From Magicicada septendecula (Eukaryota; Arthropoda; Insecta; Hemiptera; Cicadidae), in assembly GCA_034769895.1 (NCBI GenBank), contig JAWRYS010000710.1:248001-312000 (forward strand): a stretch of DNA of 64,000 nucleotides. The letters are read 5' to 3'. The notes below the pieces were generated by a model, which saw only the letters and a program-made list of their open reading frames with translations, ran no database searches and was not told the DNA's origin. Both the position numbers and the translations under genes were made by a program. This document shows, piece after piece, positions 1-11,130 of this stretch (within the stretch, counting starts at the first letter, position 1; each line of letters opens with the position of its first letter).

Positions 1-1080
1 CTAAAATAATGCCGTTGTATGTTAGATTTTGTTTTACAGCTGCTCAGTGGGGAGAAGGGTGGTCAATTATAAAAAATATGTTTTATACTGTCTCTAATTA
101 CTTGTAAATTAATATTAATATGGTCGATGGAGGTCAGTAATTAAGGTCAGTGATTTTATCTTCGGTCAGTAAGAAGTCAGTATTTCAGTGATTTTAGTCA
201 GTAAAATCAGTAATTTAGACCTCAAAACCAGTTTGCAGCCCTGAAAAAGGCGTGTAACGGGTGTTACTGGTTTTGGACAGTGCACTTGAGGTGCATGCAA
301 ATAACTTTAAAACTCTGTGAGTTTTGAAGGAAAATCTGTATCTAACAAATATATGCTTTTCTACAGACTATGACAATAAAGAGCACATGTGTAGGATTTT
401 GAAATCTTGTATACGTTTCACACACAAAAATGAAACCGTGTATTACGGGTGTTACACCATTGGTATATTAAGGTTTAAAATAACAACAAGAGGTTATATT
501 AAGTTTTTATTTTAATCATTGCTCAACAAAAACAGAACTTTTATGATAAACATTGGTTTTTAATGTTACTTTACTACACAAAATAAAAATTACCTTAGAG
601 CTCTAATTAAAAAAGCTAAGATAGGCCTAGTTATTTAAGTATTATTATTGGTTGTATAAAGACTATACCCATAAAGTAAAAAGACCTCTAACCATTTTTA
701 CAAATAAAAATGAAATATTAGGGACTTTTCAACCGGTAACATAAAAGAATAAAACCCCCTCAGTTTACAATTGCATAACTTATTGCACTAAGCCTAGTAC
801 ATTAATTATTTCATTATATATCTAAAACTCTAGAACATAAAACCTAAAGATAGTTTAAATGTCAGAAACATTTCAAATATTTATTTTTCACAAATGTTAA
901 TTTTAAATGGAAATTCATACAGAATGGTAAAAAGTCCTTTTGTCTTTACAATAAGGTTCTGCAATTTCCCTTGAATGTTTTTAAATTTGACATGTTTTAC
1001 ATCATTCGTATCAGCAATAAATTAAGTTTTTGAATTTCCCTGAGACCTTAAAAACATTACTGATAAAAGACCTTTTAATA
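1..1080. other. AT-rich sequence with two copies of a 14-bp motif
   Basis: No credible gene is visible. Bases about 130-215 hold a run of short GTCAGT-type repeats. Two copies of a GTAACGGGTGTTAC-type motif lie at 254-267 and 442-455. The short open frames here have no recognisable domain and look like chance. Confidence 0.6.
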
Positions 1081-1085
1081 TACTT

Positions 1086-1545
1086 TTATAAATCTTTTAT
1101 ACATTTTTTGTGTTCCTTCGACAGAGTCCTTGGGCCCACTCGTTTTATTTTATCTTTGAACTCACAAACAAGCTTTTTAATAAGTGCATTCTTTTTACTT
1201 GGGCTGTCAGGAAGAGCCTTTTTGAGCCTGTTTACAGCTTTCCCAAAGGACTGTTTGCATTTGTAACTTCCAATCGGATAAACTTGTGGTGTTGTTGACA
1301 AACTTGCTTGTTTCTTTCTTTCTCTGCATCTTTTTACATGACTTTTTTATTCTTTCATGTTTTTTTTTTCTTTTAGCTGACAATTTGTACTTAACTTCTC
1401 TTTCATCTCTTCTCTTCTTTTTTTATCCCTTTTTCTTTCATTTTCAAGGTGTTGCTGCTACTGCTCAGTATCCACCTTCAGCATTTTGCAATACCGTTTC
1501 ATGTAAACATTTTTTTTGACTGGAGCCATTTTGTATCTAAAAAGA
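1086..1545 (-). pseudogene. Decayed lysine-rich reading frame, probably transposon-derived
   Basis: On the minus strand, a start near 1530 (MAPVKKNVYMKRY) is followed by a very basic stretch rich in Lys, Arg and Glu, then by a better preserved block at 1301-1086 containing YKCKQSFGKAVNRLKKALP and SPSKKNALIKKL. At least one in-frame stop and one or more frameshifts separate the blocks, so no intact protein is encoded. The style (charged coiled N-terminal part, then a conserved 'K-x-F-G-K-A-V-x-R-L-K-K-A-L-P' block) resembles repeat-associated uncharacterised proteins seen in several invertebrate genomes; that comparison is from memory and gives no function. The frame lies between copies of a 14-bp motif, which suggests it was the coding part of a DNA transposon. 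It could instead be a decayed host gene fragment. Confidence 0.4.
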
Positions 1546-1825
1546 CAAAATAAACAAAGTCTTAGCCTAGAATAGGTTAAATTAGGCCTTATTTGAGTAT
1601 AGGCCTACATATGATAAGACATGGAATTATAATTTAATCTAAAACTAACCTAATGTAAATTGATCAAGAATCACTCACTTAAACATATTAAACTTCTAAA
1701 AACATTTATTTAAATTAAGTTTTTAATTATTGGGTGAAGTAAACAAAAGGTCCTTACCTATACTTGACCCTTGAAAAGGAAAAATATATATAAATCTAAT
1801 GGTAACGTGGTGTGAGTGATGAATT

Positions 1826-2018
1826 GTAACACCCGTTACTTATTTTATGTAACACCCGTTACGCAAATTACTAATTTAATTTTAAGGATTAATTAAAAAT
1901 AATGTATCCATTATTTTGAGCATAAAAATAACCTCACTTTCACAGGTGGACAAGTGTGAAAGTATTATTGTTCAGCTGTATTATAAACGTTTTGCTTAAA
2001 AAGTATAACGGGTGTTAC
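1826..2018. repeat. Cluster of three GTAACACCCGTTAC-type motifs
   Basis: Copies at 1826-1839 and 1849-1862 read GTAACACCCGTTAC. The copy at 2005-2018 is in the opposite orientation (ATAACGGGTGTTAC). Together with the copies at 254 and 442 they bracket the decayed frame at 1086-1545. Confidence 0.75.
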
Positions 2019-2690
2019 ACAATGAAGCACTTTAGTATAGTAGTGTATTTAAAGAAAATATAAATTTCTTACCATAAATGATGCTGGACTGTTAAAATAA
2101 AATCTTCAGGAAATCTGATGTAACTGTTAACATTAATAAAATCAGCTGTTTGGATTATTAAAACAGTGTTACCTACTTTATACAAAAATGGACCATAACA
2201 GGGAAGCCAAGTCAACACTAATACAAAGCATTTAAAAAAATATATTATATCAAAATTAACAAAAATATGTTGTCTGATTATTGAAATATAACTTATTAGC
2301 TTGGCTTAGAACATACTAACTAGTGTTATAATTAAAATTTAAATTTTCACCATAAGGTTTAGTTTAAAATGGAATCCCTGTTCCATACTTTTTTAATTTC
2401 AGCCGTCTATGGATTGCGATTACATTACTTCCTTCACTTCCTAGCATTCCTTTCTCCTTTGCCAGAATTCTTTCATTTTCTAGTTTGCACTTGTTTGTTC
2501 TTCTTCTGATAACACCTTCTTAGTACTCCTTAGTTTCTCTTTATATTGGTTCTTCACGTCTGTAATTTTTCTTCAGAACACTTCACTGTTTTATGTTCTT
2601 TCCTAATTCACCGTTTTTGTAGATTCTGATGGACTTCTTTCACCCATGGTACTCATGTGTTTTTATTTCCTGGAAAGTGTGGAGCTTGTT
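2019..2690. other. AT-rich stretch, nothing recognisable
   Basis: No ORF with a recognisable domain, no tandem repeat and no element terminus was found here. Confidence 0.5.
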
Positions 2691-2694
2691 TTAC

Positions 2695-3095
2695 CCATCA
2701 GCACCTGCTTTGCTGATTCGGCAGAGTAATGACCTGAGACACGGGCTCCCGCGAGGTTGTGCAAGTGCCTTCGTTGCGGAAGCTGGCTGTCTTGCAGTCA
2801 TTCCTTACCGTTTCGGCCGATGCCCTAGGGCGCTCGAGCCTCTTGTCCTCGCCAGTGCGTCACTACGTTCCCAAAGGCTAGCCTGAGGGGACCATGGTGT
2901 CGTGCCTCGGCGGGACAATTGGCTGAAGCAAAAGCTCAAGCTTGCCTCCGTGGTGGCCATGTAATTAATCATGGACCCACGGACTGCACCATAACTCCTT
3001 GTGCAGAGCAAACAACCGCGCTGACCTGTTGGCACCTGGCGTTCATCAGGCCTAGGCCTGGACAACGCACACAAATTAGGGTGCAAGGTGCCCGT
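2695..3095. other. GC-rich islet of unknown origin
   Basis: About 400 bases are clearly GC-richer than the AT-rich flanks on both sides. Open frames run through it on both strands (2629-2886 plus, 3086-2805 minus), but neither shows a domain I recognise. It may be a fragment of a GC-rich repeat or a captured exon. Confidence 0.45.
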
Positions 3096-4537
3096 GCATC
3101 ATCCATCAGCTTGTTTTCTATCCTATCTTTGTTCATATTATCTTTTCAAGGTTGAGATCTTTCATATTTTTCAAACATTCTCAGTTTGGTCTCAAATAAA
3201 ATGTAAATGTAAAATGTCAGATTGGTCTCCTAGGAACTTTCTTCGTTTACTGTCTTTCTTTTCTATTGTAAAGAATCCTTTACTAGCAACTGTCTCTGCT
3301 ACAAAAAAAGAATTCCGATTTAACAAATCCACTAACATAATTTTAAAAATAATTATAAAAAATAATAAAATTGTATGAAAAACTGCATGATTTATATTTG
3401 CCTGTTATTAACAGTCTGTGTCTTTTCTAGGCAGTTCATTCAGGAGCCTACTTGGATTTTACAATGGCACTTTTTTGCAATTTGTTGACTATGCTTTTAT
3501 TATTTGGTGAGAGGTGTTTAATGGGTTCTGAAAGGTTCAGAGGTTGGGTTAGTGCTGTTTAACTTCATTCCTAACCACTTTCCTTGGGGATGTAAAATTG
3601 GGTTTGAATACCATTTTCAAGTAATTAGCAAAGCAGTTTTCTTTTTTTTTTTGTTACTGTGGGTCCAACTCAAATTGCCTTTTATGATTGGTGATAGATG
3701 CTTTACTTGTTGTTTTTTAGTCTTTCAGTTACTCTCCGTAATGACTAATTAGAGTCATATATAAATGTTAAACTCCGAGGATAAGACTGAACTGATTCAT
3801 CTTTTATCTTGGTTATAGTGTCTCAGCTCTCTGGCAACTTTATTATACTATGTTCATCCTTGTGGTGCCTACTTGCAACCATTTCTATTTGAGTTTTCTT
3901 GTAGTTAAGTTTTTTTCTGTGAATTCCCAAGTTCTGCTAAGATTTCTTTGATTCTAGGTGTCTGACGTTACATTTTTCTTTTGGAGTTGCATATTCTTCA
4001 CCAGTTGTATTGCTTCAGTAAAGTTCTGAATAGCTGCTTCAGTTTTTTCAGTGCTTTAAGTCTGACATTCAAGTGAAAATTTTTATTTAGTACATGCCAA
4101 AATATGTCCCAGTTGGATTGTGCATTGTGTAGTTTTTGGGAACTGATTATGCACTATAATGTGTACTTGTGGTGGCAGTGACTGTCTGCAGTATTGTCTG
4201 AAGCAAGATCAAAATTTTATTTTGTATGTAAATAATTGTAATGCATTCCATTATATATAAAAAAAAACTAACCAGCCAGGAATTTTCTTAGCACTGGAAG
4301 GCCAGTAGGGAGGTTCACCAGTGAACATTCAAGTGCAGTGTGTTATGCAGTTCTTATCCTTTTACCAGTCAAAATCCATAATATTGACACTTGGTATTGA
4401 AATCACTCCAACAATAAATGTGTTGCTGAATGATATGAAAAAGTCAATATATTGCTCCTTTGTTATAGCATGTCTTGGTGAACTGTAGACGCAGATACAT
4501 CATTTCACCATATCAGTCTTCAATATGTTTGTTTCTT
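3096..4537. other. AT-rich stretch without recognised genes
   Basis: T-rich noncoding-looking DNA. The few short ORFs (for example 3552-3752) have low complexity and no identifiable motif. Confidence 0.5.
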
Positions 4538-5505
4538 GTACGAGGGTCATATGTTAAGTCTCTGCAAAACATTGTTACCTCTTTCACATACAGCTTGCTT
4601 GAAAGGCACATGTGTCAGATTTTAGACCGATTCAATATTTTTCTGTGAGCAGCAGCCGTTTTAGCTGGTCAACTTGTGTGGTGGCTCATACAGTGGAGAA
4701 AAATGAGCTAGCATGTGTTAATAACACATTTCTTTTTAAAGGGGAAAATGCTGGCAAAAACTAGATACAGTAAGTTTGAATCTGTACCTGTGCTTAGAAT
4801 AATTTATAATTGGCGTGCTGATTTTTGTTGTACTGAACAAATACAAGTGATGCTGAATGTCCTGGTCATGCTGCTTAGATCATTATGCAAGAAATTATTG
4901 AAAAAAAATTCCTGATATGATGATCAATGATAAAAGAGTAAAAGTGCATGGTATTTATAAGACTATTGGTATCTTATCAGAGCTTGTAGAAAATATTTTC
5001 TATAAATATTTGGATATGAGAAAGCTGTTGGCAAAGTGGGTGCCGAATTTACTAACAATTTATCAAAAAACATGAATCATTTAACACTGAAGCACAATCT
5101 GGAGGTATTTCAAAGCAATCTAGATGCATAATCATTGATGTAACACGGATTCGTCATTATCAGCCAGAAATGAAAGACGAGTCAAGACAGTGAATTAAGG
5201 TGAACCAATACCAAGGAAAGTGAAAAACTTCAATTAGCAGGGGACGTTATGGCCATTTTGTTGGGGGGGGGGACTTGTAGTATAATCTTTCTTGACTACT
5301 TGGTAAAGGAGAATCAATATCAAGAGTAATATGCATGCTTACTGTACCACTTAAATAGTAAAATTAAGACAAAGATGCTAGATTTAGTAACAAAAATGAT
5401 AACACAGATCGAATGGCCACTCAAAACTTGGTAGAACATTTCAATAATATTTAATTTTAATAAATAAACACTTGGTTGAGTTCGACACTTACTTTTTATT
5501 GTCGA
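4538..5505 (+). pseudogene. Fossil mariner-like transposon
   Basis: A mariner-type terminus, TACGAGGGTCATATG, starts at 4538. Across frames, the plus strand then gives pieces in mariner transposase order: THFFLKGK (near 4725), an 'RKL.AKWVP.LLTI.QK' block near 5020-5070, and weak traces of the region before the HQDNA motif near 5230-5400. Stops and frameshifts are frequent and no catalytic aspartate block is clearly intact. The 3' limit is uncertain; a TTCGACACTTACTTTTTATT stretch near 5480 resembles a mariner 3' end. This is an old, inactive copy and is clearly different from the mariner at 14.5 kb. Confidence 0.6.
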
Positions 5506-5509
5506 ATAA

Positions 5510-5973
5510 TCATTATAATGTTATTATTAATTGTATAACATTAATTATTATAATTTCTGTTTTATTTAGGTGACAGGATAATCTGTTTGCATTCCATTTT
5601 CCATTAGTCAGTATTAAATGTATGTTTCATTTTACTAGTGTTGAGTGAAGTAGAGAATGGTGCATGACCTAGTAGAGAGCTCCCTTGTGCATGTGTTTTT
5701 ATATTGATTCAAAGCATTTTTAGATAATTGATCACTTATGTGTAGTAAAATATAAGGTGTTTCCTATCTGTTTTAATAACATGAGCAAACGTATGCTGGA
5801 TCTTTAGCATTTGGCAGAGAGACATTTAGAATCTATGTCCAAGTCATTTCTAATGAGTATGAGGAGATGGTATAAATCGTGGTGGATATTTGATTTTAGT
5901 ATCAGATAAATTGGTTAGTGTGTCTATTAAGGAACAGGATTTTAACCACTTGAGATGAATGATGGGTACATAT
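5510..5973. other. AT-rich flank of the gypsy-like element
   Basis: No gene seen. It ends in ...TACATAT immediately before the LTR at 5974. The last four bases (ATAT) nearly match CTAT after 28904, so they may be a worn 4-bp target duplication. Confidence 0.45.
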
Positions 5974-6657
5974 TGTTACGATGGTCTACTCGATCGTTGT
6001 AGGTACAGTGGAAAACAAAATAAGTACAAGACACCAATTAAGTCACTAATTAGCCTACCAGCTTTAATTTCCACGGTTAACAGTTCGTAATTAACAACAC
6101 AGTCTCTACAACAAATCAAATGAACATTGTTCACACGCAATAAAATGTCCACTAAAATTAAACACAGTTGTATTACAATGAAGAAAGTTGTGTTAGTGGT
6201 TAAAATCACAAGCAGAAATGTCACTGTTGCACACCACTATATAAAAATCGGAATATTTTTTATATAGTGGTGTGCAACAGTGATATTTCTAATTGTATTA
6301 CAATTACCGTCCGATTATAAAATACGACATTTAACTAATAACCACTTGAACGCGCACAGTAATTTCGCCCGACAATAACCCTCGAACCGCGCTGTCAATA
6401 TATCGCACTAATACTGAAAAACTAGGGCCGCTGCCGCCAAGTATTTATACAACGCTCAGAGACCATAATGTTCCTAATTGCATCTTAGCGCTCGTGTGAA
6501 CTACGTAATTAAATGCGGCCTTGACACAGCACGCGCGGCTGGCACCTTCGAGAAACCTCTCGAAAATGTGTCGACAAGCACGTACGCCACACGGGTTACA
6601 TCGAGATTCTTCTGGCACATTCGACAAACACGTAGATTGTTCTGTGATGTCGTAACA
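5974..6657 (-). repeat. 3' LTR of gypsy-like element A
   Basis: On the plus strand it starts TGTTACGATGG and ends GATGTCGTAACA, giving inverted termini TGTTACGA/TCGTAACA. It is followed at 6658 by the polypurine tract (minus strand). It matches the LTR at 28351-28904 throughout, except for an extra ~124 bases at about 6181-6304. Confidence 0.9.
6169..6304. repeat. Small hairpin insertion inside the LTR
   Basis: Relative to the LTR at 28351, this LTR carries an extra segment flanked by two copies of TTGTATTACAAT (6169-6180 and 6293-6304). The segment contains an inverted repeat of about 27 bases (TCACTGTTGCACACCACTAT near 6217, with its complement near 6265-6290) around a loop of about 6-10 bases. 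It looks like a tiny foldback insertion with a 12-bp duplication. Confidence 0.75.
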
Positions 6658-6668
6658 CTGCCCCCTCC

Positions 6669-7764
6669 TTAAGCCTGTTCATCCCGAACTGGCAAACCGT
6701 CTCTGAAGTAGTACTTAGCCAGGCGATCTAGGTGGACGACCTTGAACTTTCGCTGCCCTTCCTGTTGAATCCGATAAACAACATCTTTGATTCTTTTTTT
6801 CACAGTGTAGGGTTCTTCCCAGTTAGACTGAAGCTTAGGTGAGCGACCACGACGGCGCTTTGGGTTGAACAACCAGACCTGATCTCCTTCTTGGAAACCC
6901 ACACTATTGCTGCGAATGTCATACCGAGTTTTCATTTTATCACTGGCAATCTTCAGCCGTCCTCTTACCAAGCGATTCATTTCTTGAAGTTGGTTTTCTA
7001 ATTGCGAGGAATAGTTCTTTGGGTCTTGGGACTGAGTTTCAGGTGATCCGAACATTAAGTCCCCAGGAAGACGAATCTCCCTCCCAAACACCAATTTTGC
7101 TGGAGTCATGCCGGTTGTGTCGTGTACTGATGATCTATACGGCATGAGGAATAGTGGTATACGTTGATCCCAGTCTGTTTGGTTCTCATCAACAACCTTC
7201 GAAAGATGCTGCTCAAGTGTCCTATTGAATCTCTCAACCACCCCGTACGACTGAGGATGCAGAGGCGTTGTCCTGGAGAAGTGTTTCGAATTCTGAGTAG
7301 ACGGCATAATTCTTTAAACACTCCTGATTCGAAATTTCTGCCTTGATCCGTATGGATTTCCATAGGGGCTCCATAACGGCAACAGAAGTTGTGAACTAAT
7401 TCCTTTGCCACAGTGGTAACCTCCTGATTTGGAATTGTGTAGGCTTCCACCCACTTAGTAAAGTAGTCACCTACAACGATGATGTACCGGTTTCCATCGT
7501 CAGTAACTGGGAATGGTCCAGCAATGTCTATGGCAATTCTCTCGAAAGGCAGTCCAACGTTATATTGTCTCATTTTCCCCTGCTTCTGGTTTGTGGGCCC
7601 TTGCTTGCAGCACATATTTCATACGTCCGAACCTATTCCTCTATGTCGTGGTGAAGATGAAGCCAATAGAATCACTTCCGTATTTTGTCAAGGGTTTTGT
7701 TAACGCCAAGATGGCCTCCAGATGTTCCATCATGCATCTCCTTCAAAACAGACTGCACTTTACT
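6669..7764 (-). pseudogene. pol: Gypsy-like integrase (broken)
   Basis: C-terminal part of Pol, which would join retrotransposon cDNA to the chromosome. In order: an HHCC-like zinc region around 7764-7600 (MHDGTSGGHLGV, then RTYEICAASK, with one cysteine apparently lost); the catalytic core with AIDIAGPFP, IHTDQGRNFES and GVVERFNRTLEQ, so all three D,D,E residues are present; and a C-terminal GPY/F-like region (QSNWEEPYTVKKRI) ending at a stop at 6669. At least three in-frame stops lie in the zinc region and a frameshift separates 7615-7106 from 7307-6669. It is followed within 12 bases by the polypurine tract, with no env-like frame. The residues are well kept but the frame is dead. Confidence 0.9.
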
Positions 7765-9828
7765 TCAGGGAACTATCAACTGCATGACCACGTCTCGTCC
7801 ATCTGCACTTTCCCAAGCCCTTTTCAGCAATCCGTTTTCTAAGGTGAGAGATTCCCATTGTGCCCAGTAGCCCTTCAGCATTTCGGAACCATGGCAGATA
7901 TCTTGCCAATCCGGGCGGCGAACTTCCTCTTTTGCTGTCAAGATCGGTCCAATGTCTTCATCAGTCATCTGTTCTTGTTGACAGTCTTGTGTTGTCCAGC
8001 CGTCAGCCAGGAAATCTACAGTGATGGCTTGAACATGTCCGCTTGAGTTTTGCACTTCATTTCTATGGCAATGTCGGCAGTCTTCCGGACACGGTCTTCA
8101 TGATAAGCCATCTGCATTACCATGCAGGCACCCCCGCCGATGTTGTACCTTGAAGTTGTACTCTTGCAGACGTTCGAGCCATCTTGCCAACTGTCCTTCT
8201 GGATTTTTAAATCTCAAGAGCCATGCAAGCACGGCATGGTCGGTGCTTAGTTAAAACTCTCTCCCATAGAGGTATTTATGGAAGTGCTCTAAAGCTCTGA
8301 CAATTGCCAACAACTCTCACCTTGTAACATAATAATTTCTTTCTGCTTTAGAAATTTTCTTGCTGTAATACGCTATTACTCGTTCTTCACCGTTCTGCAC
8401 TTGAGACAAAACTGCTCCTAGACCAGTATTGCTTGTGTCTGTGTCTACGATGTACTTCCCTTCGGAAGCTGGAAAAGCGAGAATTGGCTGCGAACATAAT
8501 GCAATCTTCAAAGTTCTAAATGCTTGGTCACACTCTCTCGACCACTGGAAGTTTCGTTTATTTTCCGTTAGCTCATGTAGTGATTTAGCAATAGTAGCGA
8601 AGCCTTTCACAAAACGTCTGTAATATGAGCATAACCCCAGGAAACTCCGAACTTCGTGTTTACTCTTCGGAACTGCCCAGTCTCTTACGGTGTCTACTTT
8701 ATTAGGATCCATGCTAACACCCGATGCCAAAACCAGATGGCCCAGATACTGTACTTCCTTCTGGAATAGAGAACACTTCTTCGGGCTCAGCTTCAGTTGT
8801 GCACTGTGAATTCTAGTTAGAACTTCCTGAAGGTTTTCCAAATAGTCTTCGAAAGTCTTCCCGATCACTATGACATCGTCTAAGTAAACAAGGCAAGTTT
8901 TCCACATCAGGCCTCGGAGTATCAGGTCCATCAATCTCTCAAATGTTGCCAGTCCATTACAGAGTCCAAATGGCATGACGTTAAATTGGAATAAGCCACT
9001 TGGGGTCGAGAAAGCGGTCTTTTCCTTGTCTTCTTAATGAAGACCCACTTGCCAATATCCACTCTTCAGGTCCAATGTGGAAAACCACTGTGCTCTGGAC
9101 AACGTGTCGAGTGTATCGTCAACGCGAGGTAATGGATAACAGTCTTTCTTTGCAACGTCATTTAACCTCCGGTAGTCTACGCAGAAACGCAATCCACCAT
9201 GTTTCTTCGCTACCAGCACAACAGGAGAAGACCAAGCATTTGACAAAGGTTCGATTACTCCCTCTGTCAACATGTCCTGTACTAACCAAGACATTTCCTC
9301 TTATTTAGATAATGGAGGCCTTCGAGGATGTTGGCATATAGGTGTTGTGTCCCCGGTATTCATGCGATGTTGCACAAGAGAGGTTCTTCCCAGTGACTGT
9401 CCCCGAACAGCAAAACAATCTTTGAATTTGTGTAAAAAATGTCTGAGTTCTTTTACCTCACCACTTGAGAGGTCATTAGATCTGTTCAATAATTCTTGCA
9501 GTTCCTCTGGTAATTTGGAATTATCCGAAGCACTGGATCTTCGTTGCGTTATTCCGGCTACCCAGGCCACAGGAGTCAATTTGCCTAGGAGTGTATTGCT
9601 TTGTAAAGTGATAGCTTGTTCCAAAATATTCGCCACTCGAATAGGTACATTTCCGGTTTCGTCAGGTTGTACTAAACTTCTGGCAATTAGTATGCCCAGT
9701 GTGCTGACTACCTGGGCTTCGAATATAGAGCACTGGTTGTCCCTAGTATCTACATCGGTTCTAACCATGATGATCTTTTCGGAGTTTGGCGGAACAGTTA
9801 CTGCCACTTGGTTTATGATGTGCATCAA
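7765..9828 (-). pseudogene. pol: Gypsy-like reverse transcriptase and RNase H (broken)
   Basis: Central part of Pol, which would copy genomic RNA into DNA and degrade the RNA strand. The block 9828-9301 is the protease-RT linker. RT then runs through 9294-8317: VEPLSNAWSSPVVLVAKK-type finger region, FCVDYRRLN, STLDLKSGYWQV, MPFGLCNGLATF, the catalytic YLDDVIV, and the QYLGH primer grip. RNase H follows (YIVDTDTSNTGLGAVLS, then VIAYYSKKISKAERNYYVTR), with the remainder down to 7765. Breaks: a stop at the end of 9301, another after QVGLH (9034), a change of frame before MPFGLC, and stops in distal RNase H. YLDD is intact. It belongs to the same element as the protease and integrase. Confidence 0.92.
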
Positions 9829-10252
9829 TTTGTCGCTGTCGTCATTGTTGATAGCATTACCTCTTCGCCTCCGATTCTCAAGACATTGTTCTTGAAGTCG
9901 ACTATAAATCCGTATGCGTTCATAACGTCCACACCAAGAATTGCTTCACCCACAATGTCTGCAACTAGTACTTGATGATTAAACTCAAGTCGACCGAGGT
10001 GTAGGTGTATCTCCACTTTTCCATGCACTTTTCAGGCCGTCCAGTAGCTGTTCGCAAGCTGCAAGAGCACCAGATTGGCTTGAGATCTTTCACCACGTCG
10101 GGCCGCACAATAGAAACTGTTGCGCCTGTGTCAACTGTATTCGAGGTTGGGCTTTCTTGAACGAATCCGGTAACTACCAAGCTCCTGCTGTTTTTCTGAA
10201 GTGTAGAAATTGCATATTGTCTAGGGGCTTCGTTCCTCCAGTTAGTCAGCAC
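9825..10252 (-). pseudogene. pol: Gypsy-like aspartic protease (broken)
   Basis: Retroviral-type aspartic protease that would mature Gag-Pol. The active-site motif VDTGATVSIV is intact at about 10140-10110 and is preceded by GFVQESPTSNT. The C-terminal flap/core motif ILGVDVMNAYGFIVDFK follows in another frame (10028-9825). A frameshift near 10020 (around PEKCMEKWR / MHGKVEIH) separates the halves. It lies between the CCHC zinc knuckle of gag and the RT linker, the normal Ty3/gypsy order. It is non-functional as it stands. Confidence 0.88.
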
Positions 10253-10269
10253 ATGTCCCGTTGTACCGA

Positions 10270-11129
10270 CTATTGCTCGTTTCCCTGCTGCTGAATTCTA
10301 ACCCGACAATCTCGTTGTAGATGTCCAGGTTTCCCACATCTATAACACTTTGGTCTTCCATCCTTTCTTATTTTATTCTTTGGCGCCGACCGTCGAGTCT
10401 CTGTTCTTTGTTCTTCTTCCTCATCGTCTGTGCCGTCACGATCTTTTAGCGCACGCACTTTATGACTTGTCCAACAGACGCTGATTTGGCGGCCTCAAAT
10501 TGCAAAGCATGTACCAGGGCGTCTGCACTGTTCTGGTGTCTTGCCATTCATAACACTTGCTGTAGTTCGCTATCTTGGACACCGGCAGTAAATGTCTGCA
10601 TTGCAAAACTCGTTCGGAAATCTTCTGGCGCTTCAGGATAGGCCAGTCTAATTAGTCTGTCAATACTTGCTTCAAACTCTTGAAGACTCTCCCCGGAATG
10701 CTGTCGCCTTGCTCTCAACTGGGTGCAGTACACATCTCGCAAATGTTTATCACCATACCGTATATTCCAGAGCTTTTATCAACTCGGCATAGGTGTTTGT
10801 CTGTCAGGTTGCAGTTTCTGTAGTTATTCTGCCACCGGTCCTTTTAATGCAAGAACGAGTGAAACAGCCTTGTCTTTCTCTGTCCAATTATTTGTACATG
10901 CAGCAGCTTCAAATTGGCGGAGGTACGTTGCCCAGTGACTGGTTCCGTCAAAGGTTGGAGCTTTGACATGAACTGTCCCTACTGCTGGTAAAGTTACTTT
11001 GTCTGTTGACTTATTTTCTGCGTCTTTTTCTGTTTTTATCAATGGTACAGTTTGTTCAAAAAGTTGTTTTGGCTGCATTTTCAGGCACTGCTCAATTTCA
11101 CTTTTAATTTGTTCTCTTATGTTTGCCAT
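10270..11129 (-). pseudogene. gag: Gypsy-like Gag, middle and nucleocapsid part (broken)
   Basis: Structural protein that would coat the element RNA. The first block (11129-10824) starts MANIREQIKSEIEQ and has the capsid-like VKAPTFDGTSHWATYLRQFEAA segment typical of insect gypsy Gag. After a frameshift and two stops near 10823-10745, it continues with LRARRQHSGESLQEFEASI (10742-10548) and a stop at about 10546. The last block has an acidic linker and the zinc knuckle CYRCGKPGHLQRDC (CCHC) near 10350-10310. The frame does not start here naturally: the N-terminal coiled-coil part lies beyond the inserted elements, at 17712-17207 and again at 28264-27759. Confidence 0.88.
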
Positions 11130-11130
11130 T

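Noticed and set aside
6657..6669. Possible env gene that would make element A an infectious-type errantivirus
   Set aside because: The integrase stop is followed within 12 bases by the polypurine tract and LTR, so there is no room for env.
9272..9895. 207-residue plus-strand ORF
   Set aside because: Antisense to the gypsy-like protease-RT region and without a recognisable motif.
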